A stretch of 64,000 nucleotides of DNA from Actinomadura pelletieri DSM 43383 (GTDB lineage: Bacteria; Actinomycetota; Actinomycetes; Streptosporangiales; Streptosporangiaceae): the NCBI RefSeq assembly GCF_003634705.1, contig NZ_RBWU01000005.1, positions 372,001 through 436,000 of the forward strand, written 5' to 3'. A program made the position numbers and the translations under genes. Under the pieces are notes generated by a model, which saw nothing but the letters and a program-made list of their open reading frames with translations, was not told where the DNA came from and made no database searches. Shown one piece after another: positions 8,012 to 17,109 of the stretch (positions are counted from its first letter, which is position 1; each line of letters begins with the position of its first letter).

Positions 8012-10492
8012 TCAGTCGTCTCGTCCCGACTCACCCGACGGGCGGTCGCGCTCGACGGGACGCAGCCAGAACGGCAGCGGCGGGCTCTCCTGCGAGCCGG
8101 ATTTGCCCCACAGCGGCGGGGGCTTCTGCCCACCTCCCGGCTGGGACCGGGACGGCGCCGCGCCCGAGGTGTTGCGCGGCCTGGGCACGTCCGACCTGGG
8201 TTCGGCGGCACGGCCACCGCCCGAGACCCCGCCCGAACGCCCACCGGACCCACCGGATCCGCCCGAGCCGCCACCGGTTCCGCCGCCCGAGCCGGCGCCG
8301 CGACCACGGCCGCGATCCGCCGCGCCCGGTGGACGACCGCCGCCGAACCAGCCGCCGCCACCGCGGACGTTCCCGCCGGACACGCCGCCGTTACCGCCAC
8401 CCGAGCCGCCCGACGCTCCGCCCGCGCCGCCCGAGGCGCCGTTGCCGCCGCCTCCGCCCGGCCGGCCGCCGCCGGAACCGCCGTTGCCGCCTCCGCCTCC
8501 GCCGCCGCGTCCCGTCCAGGACGGCGGGCGGGTGGCCCCCTTGCCCGAACCGGCACCGGAGGACTTGCCCCCGGCGACCACGACGCCGCCGACGGGCTCG
8601 GCGGGTTCGCCGTCCGCGCGGCGGTCGCCGAGCGCGCCCGCGCGGGACGGCAGGTTCAGCGGTGGAGCACTCCGGCGGGAACGCGACTGCTGCGCGGCAC
8701 CGGCCGCGCGGGGCCGCGCCGCCAGCACCGGGGCGTCCTCCGGCGACGGGCCCTCGCCCACCCCGGCACCACGACGGTCGCCCGCCGCGGCGGCGGCCGA
8801 GGTGTCGCGCTGCCCGCCCGTGGTGACGGCCTCGGACGTCGCGTCCCGCTTGGCCAGGCGCGCGAGCCCCGCGCCCGCCCCGAACGGCGCGACGGCCGCT
8901 ATTGAACTGCGGCGCGCCTCGGAGACGGACCGGTTGAGCTGCGCCTCGCTCTTCTCCTTCGCTCCGACCACGCCGTAGCCGACCGCGGAGAACAGATGCT
9001 GGAACGGCCTGCGGTACACGAACGCCGCGCCGGTCACCAGCGCGATGAGCAGGATCTGCAAACCCCACGGCAGCGTCTCGCCGAGGATCAGCCCGTACGC
9101 CCACAGCAGCAGCGACAGCACACCGATCAGCGCGGCCTGTTTGAGCAGCATGGACAGCAGCAGTTCCAGCCAGCGCATGGCGATCACCCGCCCGATGCCC
9201 GGATGGATGCCGATGCCCAGGAAGATCGGCCCCGCCACCAGCAGCAACAGGAACGCGATCTTCACCACGATCAGCGCGATCGCGATCACCATGATCAACA
9301 CGCCCGCGACGACCGCCGCGAGCAGGCCGCCGAACGCTACCCCGAGGCGGTTCTCCCAGTTCTTGCCCTGGAAGAGCGGATATGTCCCGGGATGTTGGTC
9401 CTGGATGTTCTTGGCGACGTCCTTGTAGGCGTCGGCCTTCTTGCCGAGGTCGGCCTTGTTGTCGTCCCCGTACGTCTCGGGCAGGTCGACCGCCTGCGCC
9501 CACAGCAGCTTGTCGGCGTTGTCCTTGACGATCTTGGCGTTGGGGTCGGTGGTGCCGAACACCCCCTGCAACCACGGCTTGCAGACCAGCGCCACCCACA
9601 GCCGGTTCGCGTTACGGGTCGTCTCGTCCAGGTTCTGCGCCGACGCCGGATCTGCCCTGCCGCCGGGCGCCGGTATGCACACCCCACCCCTGGTGTCGCT
9701 CTGCGGCAACGCCGCGTTGAACGCCGCGCTCGTCGCCTCCGACGTCTTCGTGCCGAGCGCCGTGAAGTCGGAGGGCCGCGCGATCAGCCAGACCAGCGCG
9801 ACCATCGCGACGACCATCCACAGCACGCCCTCGGTGACCTTGCTGGCCCGTTTGCGGACGAGCCCCCACCAGGCCAGCCACATCGCGCCGAGAATGACCA
9901 CCCACGACCAGTAACGCGCGTTGAACGTCTTGCCGATGTCGGTGATCACACCGTCGACGGTGTCCTTCAGCCAGCCGAGCAGCGACTCCGACGCCGCCGC
10001 CTGGTAGACGCTGATCGTGGTCCGGTCGATGGCCCGGACGAACGTGAACACCGTGTTGGCGAGCCCGTTGCCCATCAGCGCCATCGCGTCCGAGCAGCCC
10101 ATGTCGACCGCGTACCAGTACTGCCCGGCCGTGCCGAACCGGTCGTAGTAGGTCAGGTTCTCGACCGGCGTGTCCTTGAGCTTCTCGCTCGGATAGTCCG
10201 GCGGCTTGATCATGCCGTCCGTTCCGGACCCGTACTGCTCCGGTGCCGGATTCTCCGCCGGGGAGCACGCGTCGTTCGGGGTCGGCGGCTTGGGAATCGC
10301 CGCGGACGCGGGCGCCAGCGGCCCGACCATGAACAGGGCCAGGACGACCAGCAGCAGCACCGAGCGGCGGGTGCGCGGGTGCCTGCGGCGCCGTCCACGA
10401 CGCAGCCGGCCGGGACGTTCGAGCGCGGCGCGGTCGATTCCGGCGCCGGGCGCGCGCTGCAGGCGCGCCATCGGGTCGCGGGGACCCCTCAT
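8012..10492 (-). CDS. TrbL/VirB6-like polytopic channel protein with Gly-rich tail
   Basis: 826 aa. A basic N-terminus leads to a signal/TM segment (VLLLVVLALFMVGPLAPASA). A long extracytoplasmic region and several membrane segments follow, the clearest around 10.0-9.0 kb: WVVILGAMWLAWWGLV, GVLWMVVAMVALVWLIA, and a cluster ending LLIALVTGAAFVYRR. The last ~280 residues are disordered and extremely Gly/Ser/Pro-rich. This is the layout of TrbL/VirB6 inner-membrane channel proteins. Start: the ATG at 10492 overlaps the VirB4 stop (ATGA) and has GAGGAGG 7 bases upstream. This is preferred over in-frame codons further up, which lie inside the VirB4 gene. Confidence 0.82.
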   Translation of the reverse strand: MRGPRDPMARLQRAPGAGIDRAALERPGRLRRGRRRRHPRTRRSVLLLVVLALFMVGPLAPASAAIPKPPTPNDACSPAENPAPEQYGSGTDGMIKPPDYPSEKLKDTPVENLTYYDRFGTAGQYWYAVDMGCSDAMALMGNGLANTVFTFVRAIDRTTISVYQAAASESLLGWLKDTVDGVITDIGKTFNARYWSWVVILGAMWLAWWGLVRKRASKVTEGVLWMVVAMVALVWLIARPSDFTALGTKTSEATSAAFNAALPQSDTRGGVCIPAPGGRADPASAQNLDETTRNANRLWVALVCKPWLQGVFGTTDPNAKIVKDNADKLLWAQAVDLPETYGDDNKADLGKKADAYKDVAKNIQDQHPGTYPLFQGKNWENRLGVAFGGLLAAVVAGVLIMVIAIALIVVKIAFLLLLVAGPIFLGIGIHPGIGRVIAMRWLELLLSMLLKQAALIGVLSLLLWAYGLILGETLPWGLQILLIALVTGAAFVYRRPFQHLFSAVGYGVVGAKEKSEAQLNRSVSEARRSSIAAVAPFGAGAGLARLAKRDATSEAVTTGGQRDTSAAAAAGDRRGAGVGEGPSPEDAPVLAARPRAAGAAQQSRSRRSAPPLNLPSRAGALGDRRADGEPAEPVGGVVVAGGKSSGAGSGKGATRPPSWTGRGGGGGGGNGGSGGGRPGGGGGNGASGGAGGASGGSGGGNGGVSGGNVRGGGGWFGGGRPPGAADRGRGRGAGSGGGTGGGSGGSGGSGGRSGGVSGGGRAAEPRSDVPRPRNTSGAAPSRSQPGGGQKPPPLWGKSGSQESPPLPFWLRPVERDRPSGESGRDD

Positions 10493-12978
10493 CGATGAAC
10501 CTCCTCGACCTCGGCCCCCGCGGTGGTGAGTTCGGATGCGCCCGGCCGTGACCGGGTCGGGTTGGTGTCCAGCCAACGCTGCAGTTCCTCGGAGATCAGG
10601 TCGACGCCGATACGTCCCGCACGGCCGTCGAGGTCACGGAAGATGCATTCGCCGTTGCCGAGGTTGCGGAGCACGGCCTTGTGCTCCTCGGACGCCTCCA
10701 CCCCGAGAAGCGCCATGACGTTGCCGACCTCGTTCCGTTCGGTGGAACGGAACGAGAACACCGACGACAGGCAGTTGGTGACCTGCTCGTTCAGCAGGTC
10801 ACCGGCGTTCTGCGACACCAGGATCAACGCGGTGTTGCGCGAGCGGCCCATCCGCGACACCTCCGGCACGAGCTTCGCGCCCTCGGGAGTCGACGTGATG
10901 GCCCATGCCTCGTCCAGGAAGATGGCCTTCGGCATCCGCCGGTCGAGGCCGTGCATCAGCCGCCGCGCGAACTGCGACACCAGATACATCAGCGCCACCG
11001 ACAGCCGCTGCTCGTAGGAGTAGTCGTCCCGCGGGATCGCGACGTCCGGCAGGGTGAGGCCGCCGAGCGTGAACACCGTCGTCCAGCCCGCGGTGTCGAT
11101 GCGGTCGCCGCCGGACGGGTCGAAGCACAGCCGCGCGAGCCGCATCTCCGACATCGACCGCAGCACCGCGCCGAGGTTCTTGGACGCCGGGTCGTCCGCG
11201 CCCTCGAGATAGTCGACGACCCGGCCGAGCGACGGCCGCTCCGCGTTGGCGACCGCGCCGACCGCCTGGATCATCGCGGACTCGCGTTCCTCCGACATCC
11301 TCGGCAGCAGCAGCCGCAGCGTCTCCGTCGCCATCGTCTTCATCGTGGCGAGGTCGTCGCCGAACGAGAACGGGTCGAGCAGCCCCGGCGCCGCCGACCC
11401 GAGCGGCAGGATCCGCGCCTTCCTGCCCCGCGCCTTCAGCAGCTCCACCAGCGACTCGGCGTCGCCCTTCGGGTCGATCGCGGCGATGGTCACGCCGCGC
11501 AGCGCCATCTGGTAGATCAGCAGCAGCGCCAGCGTCGTCTTGCCGCCCCCGGGCTCACCGGTGATCGCCACGGCGGTCGGACGGTTCCGCGCCGCCGCGA
11601 CCAGCGGGTCGAAGTGCACGATCGACCGGGCCCGGCCGAGGGTCTCCCCGATGTAGGGGCCGATCCAGCCCTCATCGTGCTCGTCGGTCCGGTCGCCGAG
11701 GTCGACCGTCGCGACCGGCATACCGCCCGCGATCGTCCGCAGCGGCTGGCGCTGCGCGTACGCGTTCAACCTGATCTGGTCGCCGGGCAGCGACTCCAGG
11801 AACAGGGAGAACTGGTCGCCGGTCGAGTTGACGACGTCGATGCCGATGTCGCGGTAGTGCTCGACGACCGCGTCCACCCGCTGCGCGAGGAGTTCCTCCG
11901 TCGTCGCGGACACGATCAGCCGATGCCACCCGTACACGAACGGGAGCCGTTCCTTGGTGATGCCGTGCTCCAGCATCCGCGCCGCGTCGATCTGCTCCGC
12001 GAGCGCGATCGGCGCCTCCGCGCCCGCCTCCCGGATGTGCTGGTCCATGTCACGGGCGTGCGCGAGCTTCCGGGAGACGTCCTTGGACGCCTTCGCGGGC
12101 GGGATCAACTTCATCCGCGCGCTGATCTCCACCGGGAACGGGAGCGCGTCGGCGTAGTGGAACCACGGTTCGCCGTCCGGGAACGGCATCAGGTCGGGGA
12201 ACCGCGCGAACGACAGGTAAGCGACATGGGACTCGGCGGTCGCGCCGCCGCCCGCGCCCGTGAAGTTCGGCTGCTCGATGCGCAGATACGACCGGCCGTT
12301 GTGGATGGCGCCCTCCACGAGCGACTCGATCTCGCCCTTGCCCCACGTCCTGCGCGACACGGCGGACGGCGGCGGATCGGCCAGCGCCCCCGACACCGCG
12401 TGCTGGAACAGCCACGCGACCTCCGTCGACGTGGCGTGCCTGGCGTACAGGGCCGAGCCGCCGAGCGCGCGGCCGATGCGTTCGGCCTGCTCCGTCCAGC
12501 GCGCGATCTCCTTCTTGTCGATCGCGTCGTCGTCGACGCCGAGGACCTTCTCGCTTCGCTTGTACAACCCCAGGAGCTGCGACAGCACACCACCGGACAG
12601 GTGCGCGCCCATCCCGCGCGGGCCGAGCCGGACACCGAGGTAGACCTCTTTCGTCCAGAAGTCCTTGGCCCACACGTGCGCGTAGGTCTCCTCCAGGTAC
12701 TGCCGCCACCCGGCCCCGTCGTCGGACGTGCGGTCGAGCGCCAGCGCCCACTCCGCGGCCGGGTAGGTGCGGTGCGCGATCCGCAGGTGCACCTCGGCGT
12801 CCTGCATGCGGATGCCCGCGAGCGCGATGGTGATGTTGGTGGCGAGCGCCTCGCGCTCCTCGTCGGTCGTGAACTCGTACGAGACCGTGGGCAGCCGGAA
12901 GTACGCCCACGCGGCGGAGTCGGTGAGGAGGACGCGGTCGTCGAAGTACCGCACGGCCAGCCGGCTCGACTTGGTCAT
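10489..12978 (-). CDS. VirB4/TcpF-like conjugation-type ATPase
   Basis: 829 aa. A divergent N-terminal half is followed by the C-terminal ATPase domain. Walker A GEPGGGKTT is near residue 475 and Walker B KAIFLDEAWAI near 685, with a later ILVSQNAGDLL motif. VirB4-family ATPases power assembly and substrate transfer in type IV secretion. Start: the ATG at 12978 has GAGGAGG 5 bases upstream and is preferred to an ATG eight codons earlier. Both P-loop and catalytic acidic residues are intact, so it should be an active ATPase. It is the only canonical secretion ATPase in the locus, as no VirB11 or VirD4/TcpA homologue is visible. Confidence 0.92.
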   Translation of the reverse strand: MTKSSRLAVRYFDDRVLLTDSAAWAYFRLPTVSYEFTTDEEREALATNITIALAGIRMQDAEVHLRIAHRTYPAAEWALALDRTSDDGAGWRQYLEETYAHVWAKDFWTKEVYLGVRLGPRGMGAHLSGGVLSQLLGLYKRSEKVLGVDDDAIDKKEIARWTEQAERIGRALGGSALYARHATSTEVAWLFQHAVSGALADPPPSAVSRRTWGKGEIESLVEGAIHNGRSYLRIEQPNFTGAGGGATAESHVAYLSFARFPDLMPFPDGEPWFHYADALPFPVEISARMKLIPPAKASKDVSRKLAHARDMDQHIREAGAEAPIALAEQIDAARMLEHGITKERLPFVYGWHRLIVSATTEELLAQRVDAVVEHYRDIGIDVVNSTGDQFSLFLESLPGDQIRLNAYAQRQPLRTIAGGMPVATVDLGDRTDEHDEGWIGPYIGETLGRARSIVHFDPLVAAARNRPTAVAITGEPGGGKTTLALLLIYQMALRGVTIAAIDPKGDAESLVELLKARGRKARILPLGSAAPGLLDPFSFGDDLATMKTMATETLRLLLPRMSEERESAMIQAVGAVANAERPSLGRVVDYLEGADDPASKNLGAVLRSMSEMRLARLCFDPSGGDRIDTAGWTTVFTLGGLTLPDVAIPRDDYSYEQRLSVALMYLVSQFARRLMHGLDRRMPKAIFLDEAWAITSTPEGAKLVPEVSRMGRSRNTALILVSQNAGDLLNEQVTNCLSSVFSFRSTERNEVGNVMALLGVEASEEHKAVLRNLGNGECIFRDLDGRAGRIGVDLISEELQRWLDTNPTRSRPGASELTTAGAEVEEVHR

Positions 12979-13126
12979 GCGCGCCTCCTCGCCCCGGTCC
13001 ATTGTCCCGGTGCGGCGGCGTCCGCCAAGCGCCGTGCGGGCAAGTGTTCTCCGTCCGGACGGTCATCAACGTCAGGCGTTCCCGCAAGGCTGATGACGGT
13101 GTCCGCTCGATGCCCGCGAGGGGCGC

Positions 13127-16100
13127 TCATCGGGTGGCCTCCTGCTCGTGCTGGAACTCCTGGTAACGCTCGGGCATGACGGTGAAGCCGCCGGCGACCA
13201 CGCCGGCGAGGGCAAGATAGGCACGCCGCGTCGGCGTGCGCAACGACTTCAGCTCGTTGCGCGGCGCGCGGTCCATGCTCAGGTGATCATCCCACGGAAT
13301 GCGCACCAGGGCCCGGCAACGCCCCCGCGCCACGGCCTCGGCCTGCTCCACGTCGTCCATACTGCGGCGACTCACCCCATTGATGACCGTGACCGCCCGG
13401 GACCGCAGCTCCTCGTACCCGTGACCGTCGAGCCACTCGAACGTCATCGCCACCGCGCGCGGCGCGTCGGCGCTGGCCGGCGCGACGAGCACGAGCTGGT
13501 CGGCGTACGGCAGCACCCGCGCCACGACCGCCGCCGCGGCGTCCAGCAACGTCACCGAGTAGAACCGGTCAATGGTGCGGATCGCCAGCGCGTAGTCACG
13601 GTCGTCCAACGCCTGCAACGGGTTCTTCCCCGCCGCGACCACGTCCAGCCCGGACTTGGCCTGCGAGGTGTACCGGCGCATCGCGGTGAGGCTGTTCACC
13701 TGGTCGGCCCGCGTGATGAGCCCGGTCAGCGTCTCGTTGGTGTCGCTACGCGTCCGCCGCGCCAGCGCCCCCGGCCCCGGGTTCACATCGACGGCGACGA
13801 TCGGCTCCCCGTTGTGCTGCGCGAACGTGTGCCCCAGCATCAACGCGGTCACCGTCTGCCCCGCCCCACCGGTGCACCCGAGCACCACCACATGACGCGT
13901 CCCGTGGAACGGCTGCTGGAGCCGCATCTCGTACTCGGCGTCGACATCGCCGTGCCCACCGCCGACGGCATGGAACAGGCGCCGCAACCCTCCACCGGTG
14001 ACCTCATGCTCGGGATCGGGCGGCGTGATCGCGGGCCCGGACGGCGGCGGCGCCGGCGGCGGCGGCAACGGCCGCGGCCGCACGGGCGACGTCGGCTGCG
14101 ACCGAACCTCACGCGGCGGAGCCTGCTCCGGCACCGAAGGCACCTGCGGCTCGGGCGAGGGCACCGCCTCCGGCACGACCGGACGCGACGGCTGGGACAG
14201 CCCCTCCGTCCACGGTCGAGGCGCCTCCATCCGAGCCGGCACGTCCGCGGCACCTTCCCGCGCCCCGAACGCCCCGGGCACCCGCCCAGACGCCCCACTC
14301 TGCCCAGACGCCCCTTGCGCCCCCACAGCCCGAGCCCAAGCGGAGGCCCCCCGCCCATCCGCGACCGGGGCCTCCGCAGCAGAGCCCTGCGCGTCCGAAC
14401 CCTCGGCACCCGCGGAAGCAGCCTGCGCAGGCACACCCCGCCCATCCGTAGAACGATCCCGCGCGTCCGCCCCCTGCGCATCCGCAGGGCGAGTCTCAAC
14501 GCTCCGCCCCCGCGCGGGCGGACGCTGCGCATCCCTAGAGCGGCCCTGCGGGGAAGCACCTTGCGCCTCCGCCGCACGCCCCTCAGCGGACGCACCCCGA
14601 GCATCCGCAGACCGAGCCTGCGGAGAGGCACCCCGCGCGTCTACGGCCCGAGCCTCAGGAGGCAGACCTTGCGCTTCCGCGGAACGAGCCTCCGAGGCAC
14701 CGGCCTGCGCCTCCGCGCGACGAGCCTGCGCAGACGAACCCTGCCCGTCCGTGGGACGAGCCTCTGCGGGCCGACCTTGCGGAACCGCAGGACGAGCCCC
14801 GGACGAACCTTGCCCGTCGGAGCGAGCCTCGCCGAATGCACTTCGAGCATCCGCAGAACCAGCCCGCGCAGACGAACCCTGCCCATCCGCCGGGCGAACC
14901 TCTGCGGGCCGACCTTGCGGAACCGCAGGACGAGCCCCGGACGAACCTTGCCCGTCGGAGCGAGCCTCGCCGGACGCACCTCGAGCATCCGTAGACCGAG
15001 CCTGCGCAGAGGAATCCTGCGCACCCGCAGAACCAGCCCGCGCAGACGAACCCTGCCCATCCGCAGGGCGAGCCTCTGCGGGCCGACCTTGCGGAACCGC
15101 AGGACGAGCCCCGGACGAACCTTGCGCCTCGGAGCGAGCCTCGCCGGACGCACCTCGAGCATCCGTAGACCGAGCCTGCGCAGAGGAATCCTGCGCACCC
15201 GCAGAACCAGCCCGCGCAGACGAACCCTGCCCATCCGCAGGGCGAGCCTCTGCGGGCCGACCTTGCGGAACCGCAGGACGAGCCCCGGACGAACCTTGCG
15301 CCTCGGAGCGAGCCTCGCCGGACGCACCTCGAGCATCCGCAGAGCGAGCCTGCGCAGCCAGATTCCGTCCATCTTCAGGGCGGGACCCTGCGGCCCGAGC
15401 CTCAGGAGGCAGACCTTGAGCTTCAGCGGAAGGAGCCTCCGAGGCAGCGGCCTGCGCCTGTGCGCGGCGAGGCTCGGTGGAGGCACCCTGCTCGTCCGTG
15501 GGACGAGCCTGCGCGGGTGAACCCGGTGCGCCCGTAGAACCAGCCTGCGTGGGCGAACCCCGCCCGTACGCAGGGCGAGCCTCAGCGGGTCGACCTTGCG
15601 GAACCGCAGGACGAGCCCACCCGGGTGAACGTTGCGCGTCCGCGGAGCGAGCCTCGGCGGCTGAGCCCTGCGCGCTCGCAGGGTGAGCCTGTGCGGGCAG
15701 GCCCTGTGCGCCTGCGGGCGCCTGCGGGGTGGGCGGAGGGGTGCGGTGTCCGGCGACCTTCTTGTCGCCGGCCTCGCCGTTGAAAGCCTGCGGGGAGGGT
15801 TGGGCAGCCAGTGGGGCGCGCCGGCCCTGCGGCGTGGCGGGGTGTTGCGGTCGGGGTTGGCCGGGCGACCAGCGCTGCTCGTTCCGGGCGGCGGGGCGGG
15901 GGCGGGTCGTGGGGGGTGGCGTGGTGCCGGTCGGGGGCTGTTGGGGGATGTCGGGGCGGGTGGTCGGGGCGGCCTCCCAGACCTCGGGCTGGGAACCGGG
16001 GCGGCGGACGCCGGACGCGAGGGCGCGCTTGCCCGAGGGCGGAGCGGGTGAGGGGGTGTCCAGGTGGGGTGCCGGGGGCGGGCCGAGCGCGGCGGCGGGC

Positions 16101-16705
16101 TGGACGTCGTCCTCGTGGGAGATGTCGCGGTGGGTGCGGCGCCACGGTTTGCGGGGGGCGGCCTCCTGCTGCGCCGCGTACTCGGGGAGGGGTGGTGGGG
16201 CGGTGGTGGCGGACGGGCGGGGCAGGAGGACGGGGACGGCCGTCTGCGGGGCCGCCTCCTGCTGGGCGGGGGGCCGCTCGCGCCTGCGGTGGGACTTGAT
16301 CGCGGCGCGTTCCGGTGCGGCGACGGGGGCGGGGGCCTCGGCACGGCGCCAGACGCGGGCCACGATGATGACCTCGCGGGGTTCGCGAATCGGGGTGAGG
16401 CGGCACCAGGTGCGGGGCTCGGCCAGGTAGCGGGTCTGCGAGATCAGCAGTTCGGTGAGGCGCTTGCCCTCGATGACCGGACGGGTCGCCAGCCACGTCA
16501 GGACACCGGGCGGGACGATGTACAGCACGTGCCACGGCGACTCGAAAGGGACGCCGACGAACTGGAGCATGACGATCCAGGGCACGAACACGCCGAGGAA
16601 CACACCGATCTGCACCAGCGGCAGCGGCATGGGCAGCCGCAGGTCGTACAGCTTGTACAGGCGTTTTTCGATGCGCCAGATATTCGTGTACGTGGGTAGA
16701 TCCAC
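13127..16705 (-). CDS. TcpE-like membrane domain fused through a repeat region to a MinD/ParA-like ATPase domain
   Basis: 1192 aa. Residues ~1-115 resemble TcpE, a small conjugation membrane protein: MDLPTYTNIWRIEKRLYKL start and two TM segments. Residues ~130-930 are disordered, first Pro-rich, then Ala/Arg/Gly/Gln-rich repeats. Residues ~940-1190 form a MinD/ParA-type deviant P-loop ATPase (VVVLGCTGGAGQT, VAVDVNPGPGALARRTR, LLDAAA, LVAPASAD). The P-loop reads GGAGQT where MinD/ParA have GG.GKT, so the invariant Lys is Gln. A large 174-bp DNA repeat lies inside the middle region. GTG start at 16705 with GGGGAG upstream. It may couple a membrane ring to an ATP-dependent or pseudo-ATPase switch. 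Confidence 0.82.
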   Translation of the reverse strand: MDLPTYTNIWRIEKRLYKLYDLRLPMPLPLVQIGVFLGVFVPWIVMLQFVGVPFESPWHVLYIVPPGVLTWLATRPVIEGKRLTELLISQTRYLAEPRTWCRLTPIREPREVIIVARVWRRAEAPAPVAAPERAAIKSHRRRERPPAQQEAAPQTAVPVLLPRPSATTAPPPLPEYAAQQEAAPRKPWRRTHRDISHEDDVQPAAALGPPPAPHLDTPSPAPPSGKRALASGVRRPGSQPEVWEAAPTTRPDIPQQPPTGTTPPPTTRPRPAARNEQRWSPGQPRPQHPATPQGRRAPLAAQPSPQAFNGEAGDKKVAGHRTPPPTPQAPAGAQGLPAQAHPASAQGSAAEARSADAQRSPGWARPAVPQGRPAEARPAYGRGSPTQAGSTGAPGSPAQARPTDEQGASTEPRRAQAQAAASEAPSAEAQGLPPEARAAGSRPEDGRNLAAQARSADARGASGEARSEAQGSSGARPAVPQGRPAEARPADGQGSSARAGSAGAQDSSAQARSTDARGASGEARSEAQGSSGARPAVPQGRPAEARPADGQGSSARAGSAGAQDSSAQARSTDARGASGEARSDGQGSSGARPAVPQGRPAEVRPADGQGSSARAGSADARSAFGEARSDGQGSSGARPAVPQGRPAEARPTDGQGSSAQARRAEAQAGASEARSAEAQGLPPEARAVDARGASPQARSADARGASAEGRAAEAQGASPQGRSRDAQRPPARGRSVETRPADAQGADARDRSTDGRGVPAQAASAGAEGSDAQGSAAEAPVADGRGASAWARAVGAQGASGQSGASGRVPGAFGAREGAADVPARMEAPRPWTEGLSQPSRPVVPEAVPSPEPQVPSVPEQAPPREVRSQPTSPVRPRPLPPPPAPPPSGPAITPPDPEHEVTGGGLRRLFHAVGGGHGDVDAEYEMRLQQPFHGTRHVVVLGCTGGAGQTVTALMLGHTFAQHNGEPIVAVDVNPGPGALARRTRSDTNETLTGLITRADQVNSLTAMRRYTSQAKSGLDVVAAGKNPLQALDDRDYALAIRTIDRFYSVTLLDAAAAVVARVLPYADQLVLVAPASADAPRAVAMTFEWLDGHGYEELRSRAVTVINGVSRRSMDDVEQAEAVARGRCRALVRIPWDDHLSMDRAPRNELKSLRTPTRRAYLALAGVVAGGFTVMPERYQEFQHEQEATR
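14750..15345 (-). repeat. 174-bp in-frame tandem repeat array inside the TcpE-MinD gene
   Basis: Three near-identical units at exactly 174-bp spacing (58 codons), with matching points at 14947, 15121 and 15295. A shortened 138-bp unit (46 codons) lies before them at 14809. All spacings are multiples of three, so the frame is kept. Each unit is built from ~11-12-residue blocks of the type A-D-G-Q-G-S-S-A-x-A-R. Copy number is likely to vary between strains. Confidence 0.9.
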
Positions 16706-16761
16706 GCCCCTACTCCCCTAACTGCGCGAGCACGGGTCCGTCTGCCGATCCTCCGTTCGGG

Positions 16762-17046
16762 TCAGGAGACGTCCACGCCGAGGGCTTTGGCTATCGCCTT
16801 GGCCGTGGTCTCGATGATGTTGGGCACGTAGAAGACCACCCCGATCCCGATCGCCAGCACGATGAACTGGACGAAACGCGTGATCTCCCGGGTGAACAGG
16901 AAGAAGATCGCCACAATGGAGACGATCACGAGGAAGAGCGGGCCGAATATCTGTCGCAACCAGTCGGCGAGCTGGTCGGTCTGAAGTTCGTCATCGGGCG
17001 CCGCCAGGAGTTCGTGTGGAATCGACGCCATGATCTGGTGCAGCAT
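16762..17046 (-). CDS. TcpD-like small membrane protein
   Basis: 94 aa. An amphipathic N-terminus (~1-32) is followed by two hydrophobic segments (~34-50 and ~58-75). A short tail ends AKALGVDVS. Small two-TM proteins of this shape (TcpD family) sit next to TcpE and TcpC in Gram-positive conjugation loci. ATG at 17046 with AAGG ~10 bases upstream; an in-frame ATG six codons in is possible. It is 62 bases after the TcpC-like gene and 56 bases before the TcpE-MinD gene. Family call rests on size, topology and neighbours. Confidence 0.65.
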   Translation of the reverse strand: MLHQIMASIPHELLAAPDDELQTDQLADWLRQIFGPLFLVIVSIVAIFFLFTREITRFVQFIVLAIGIGVVFYVPNIIETTAKAIAKALGVDVS

Positions 17047-17109
17047 CGACTGACTACCTTCCTTGGTCGGCTGATCGGCTGGGGACTGGTCTCGTCAATT
17101 CGTGGCCTC

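Noticed and set aside
10681..13179. 832-codon open frame opposite the VirB4 gene
   Set aside because: Shadow of the VirB4 reading frame; composition is biased and no domain is recognisable.
14750..15345. CRISPR-like array
   Set aside because: Units are 174 bp, in frame, without unique spacers of constant length; no cas genes. It is protein-coding repeat sequence.
13148..15520. 790-codon open frame opposite the TcpE-MinD gene
   Set aside because: Antisense of the MinD domain and repeat array. Its apparent repeats are only the complement of the coding repeats.
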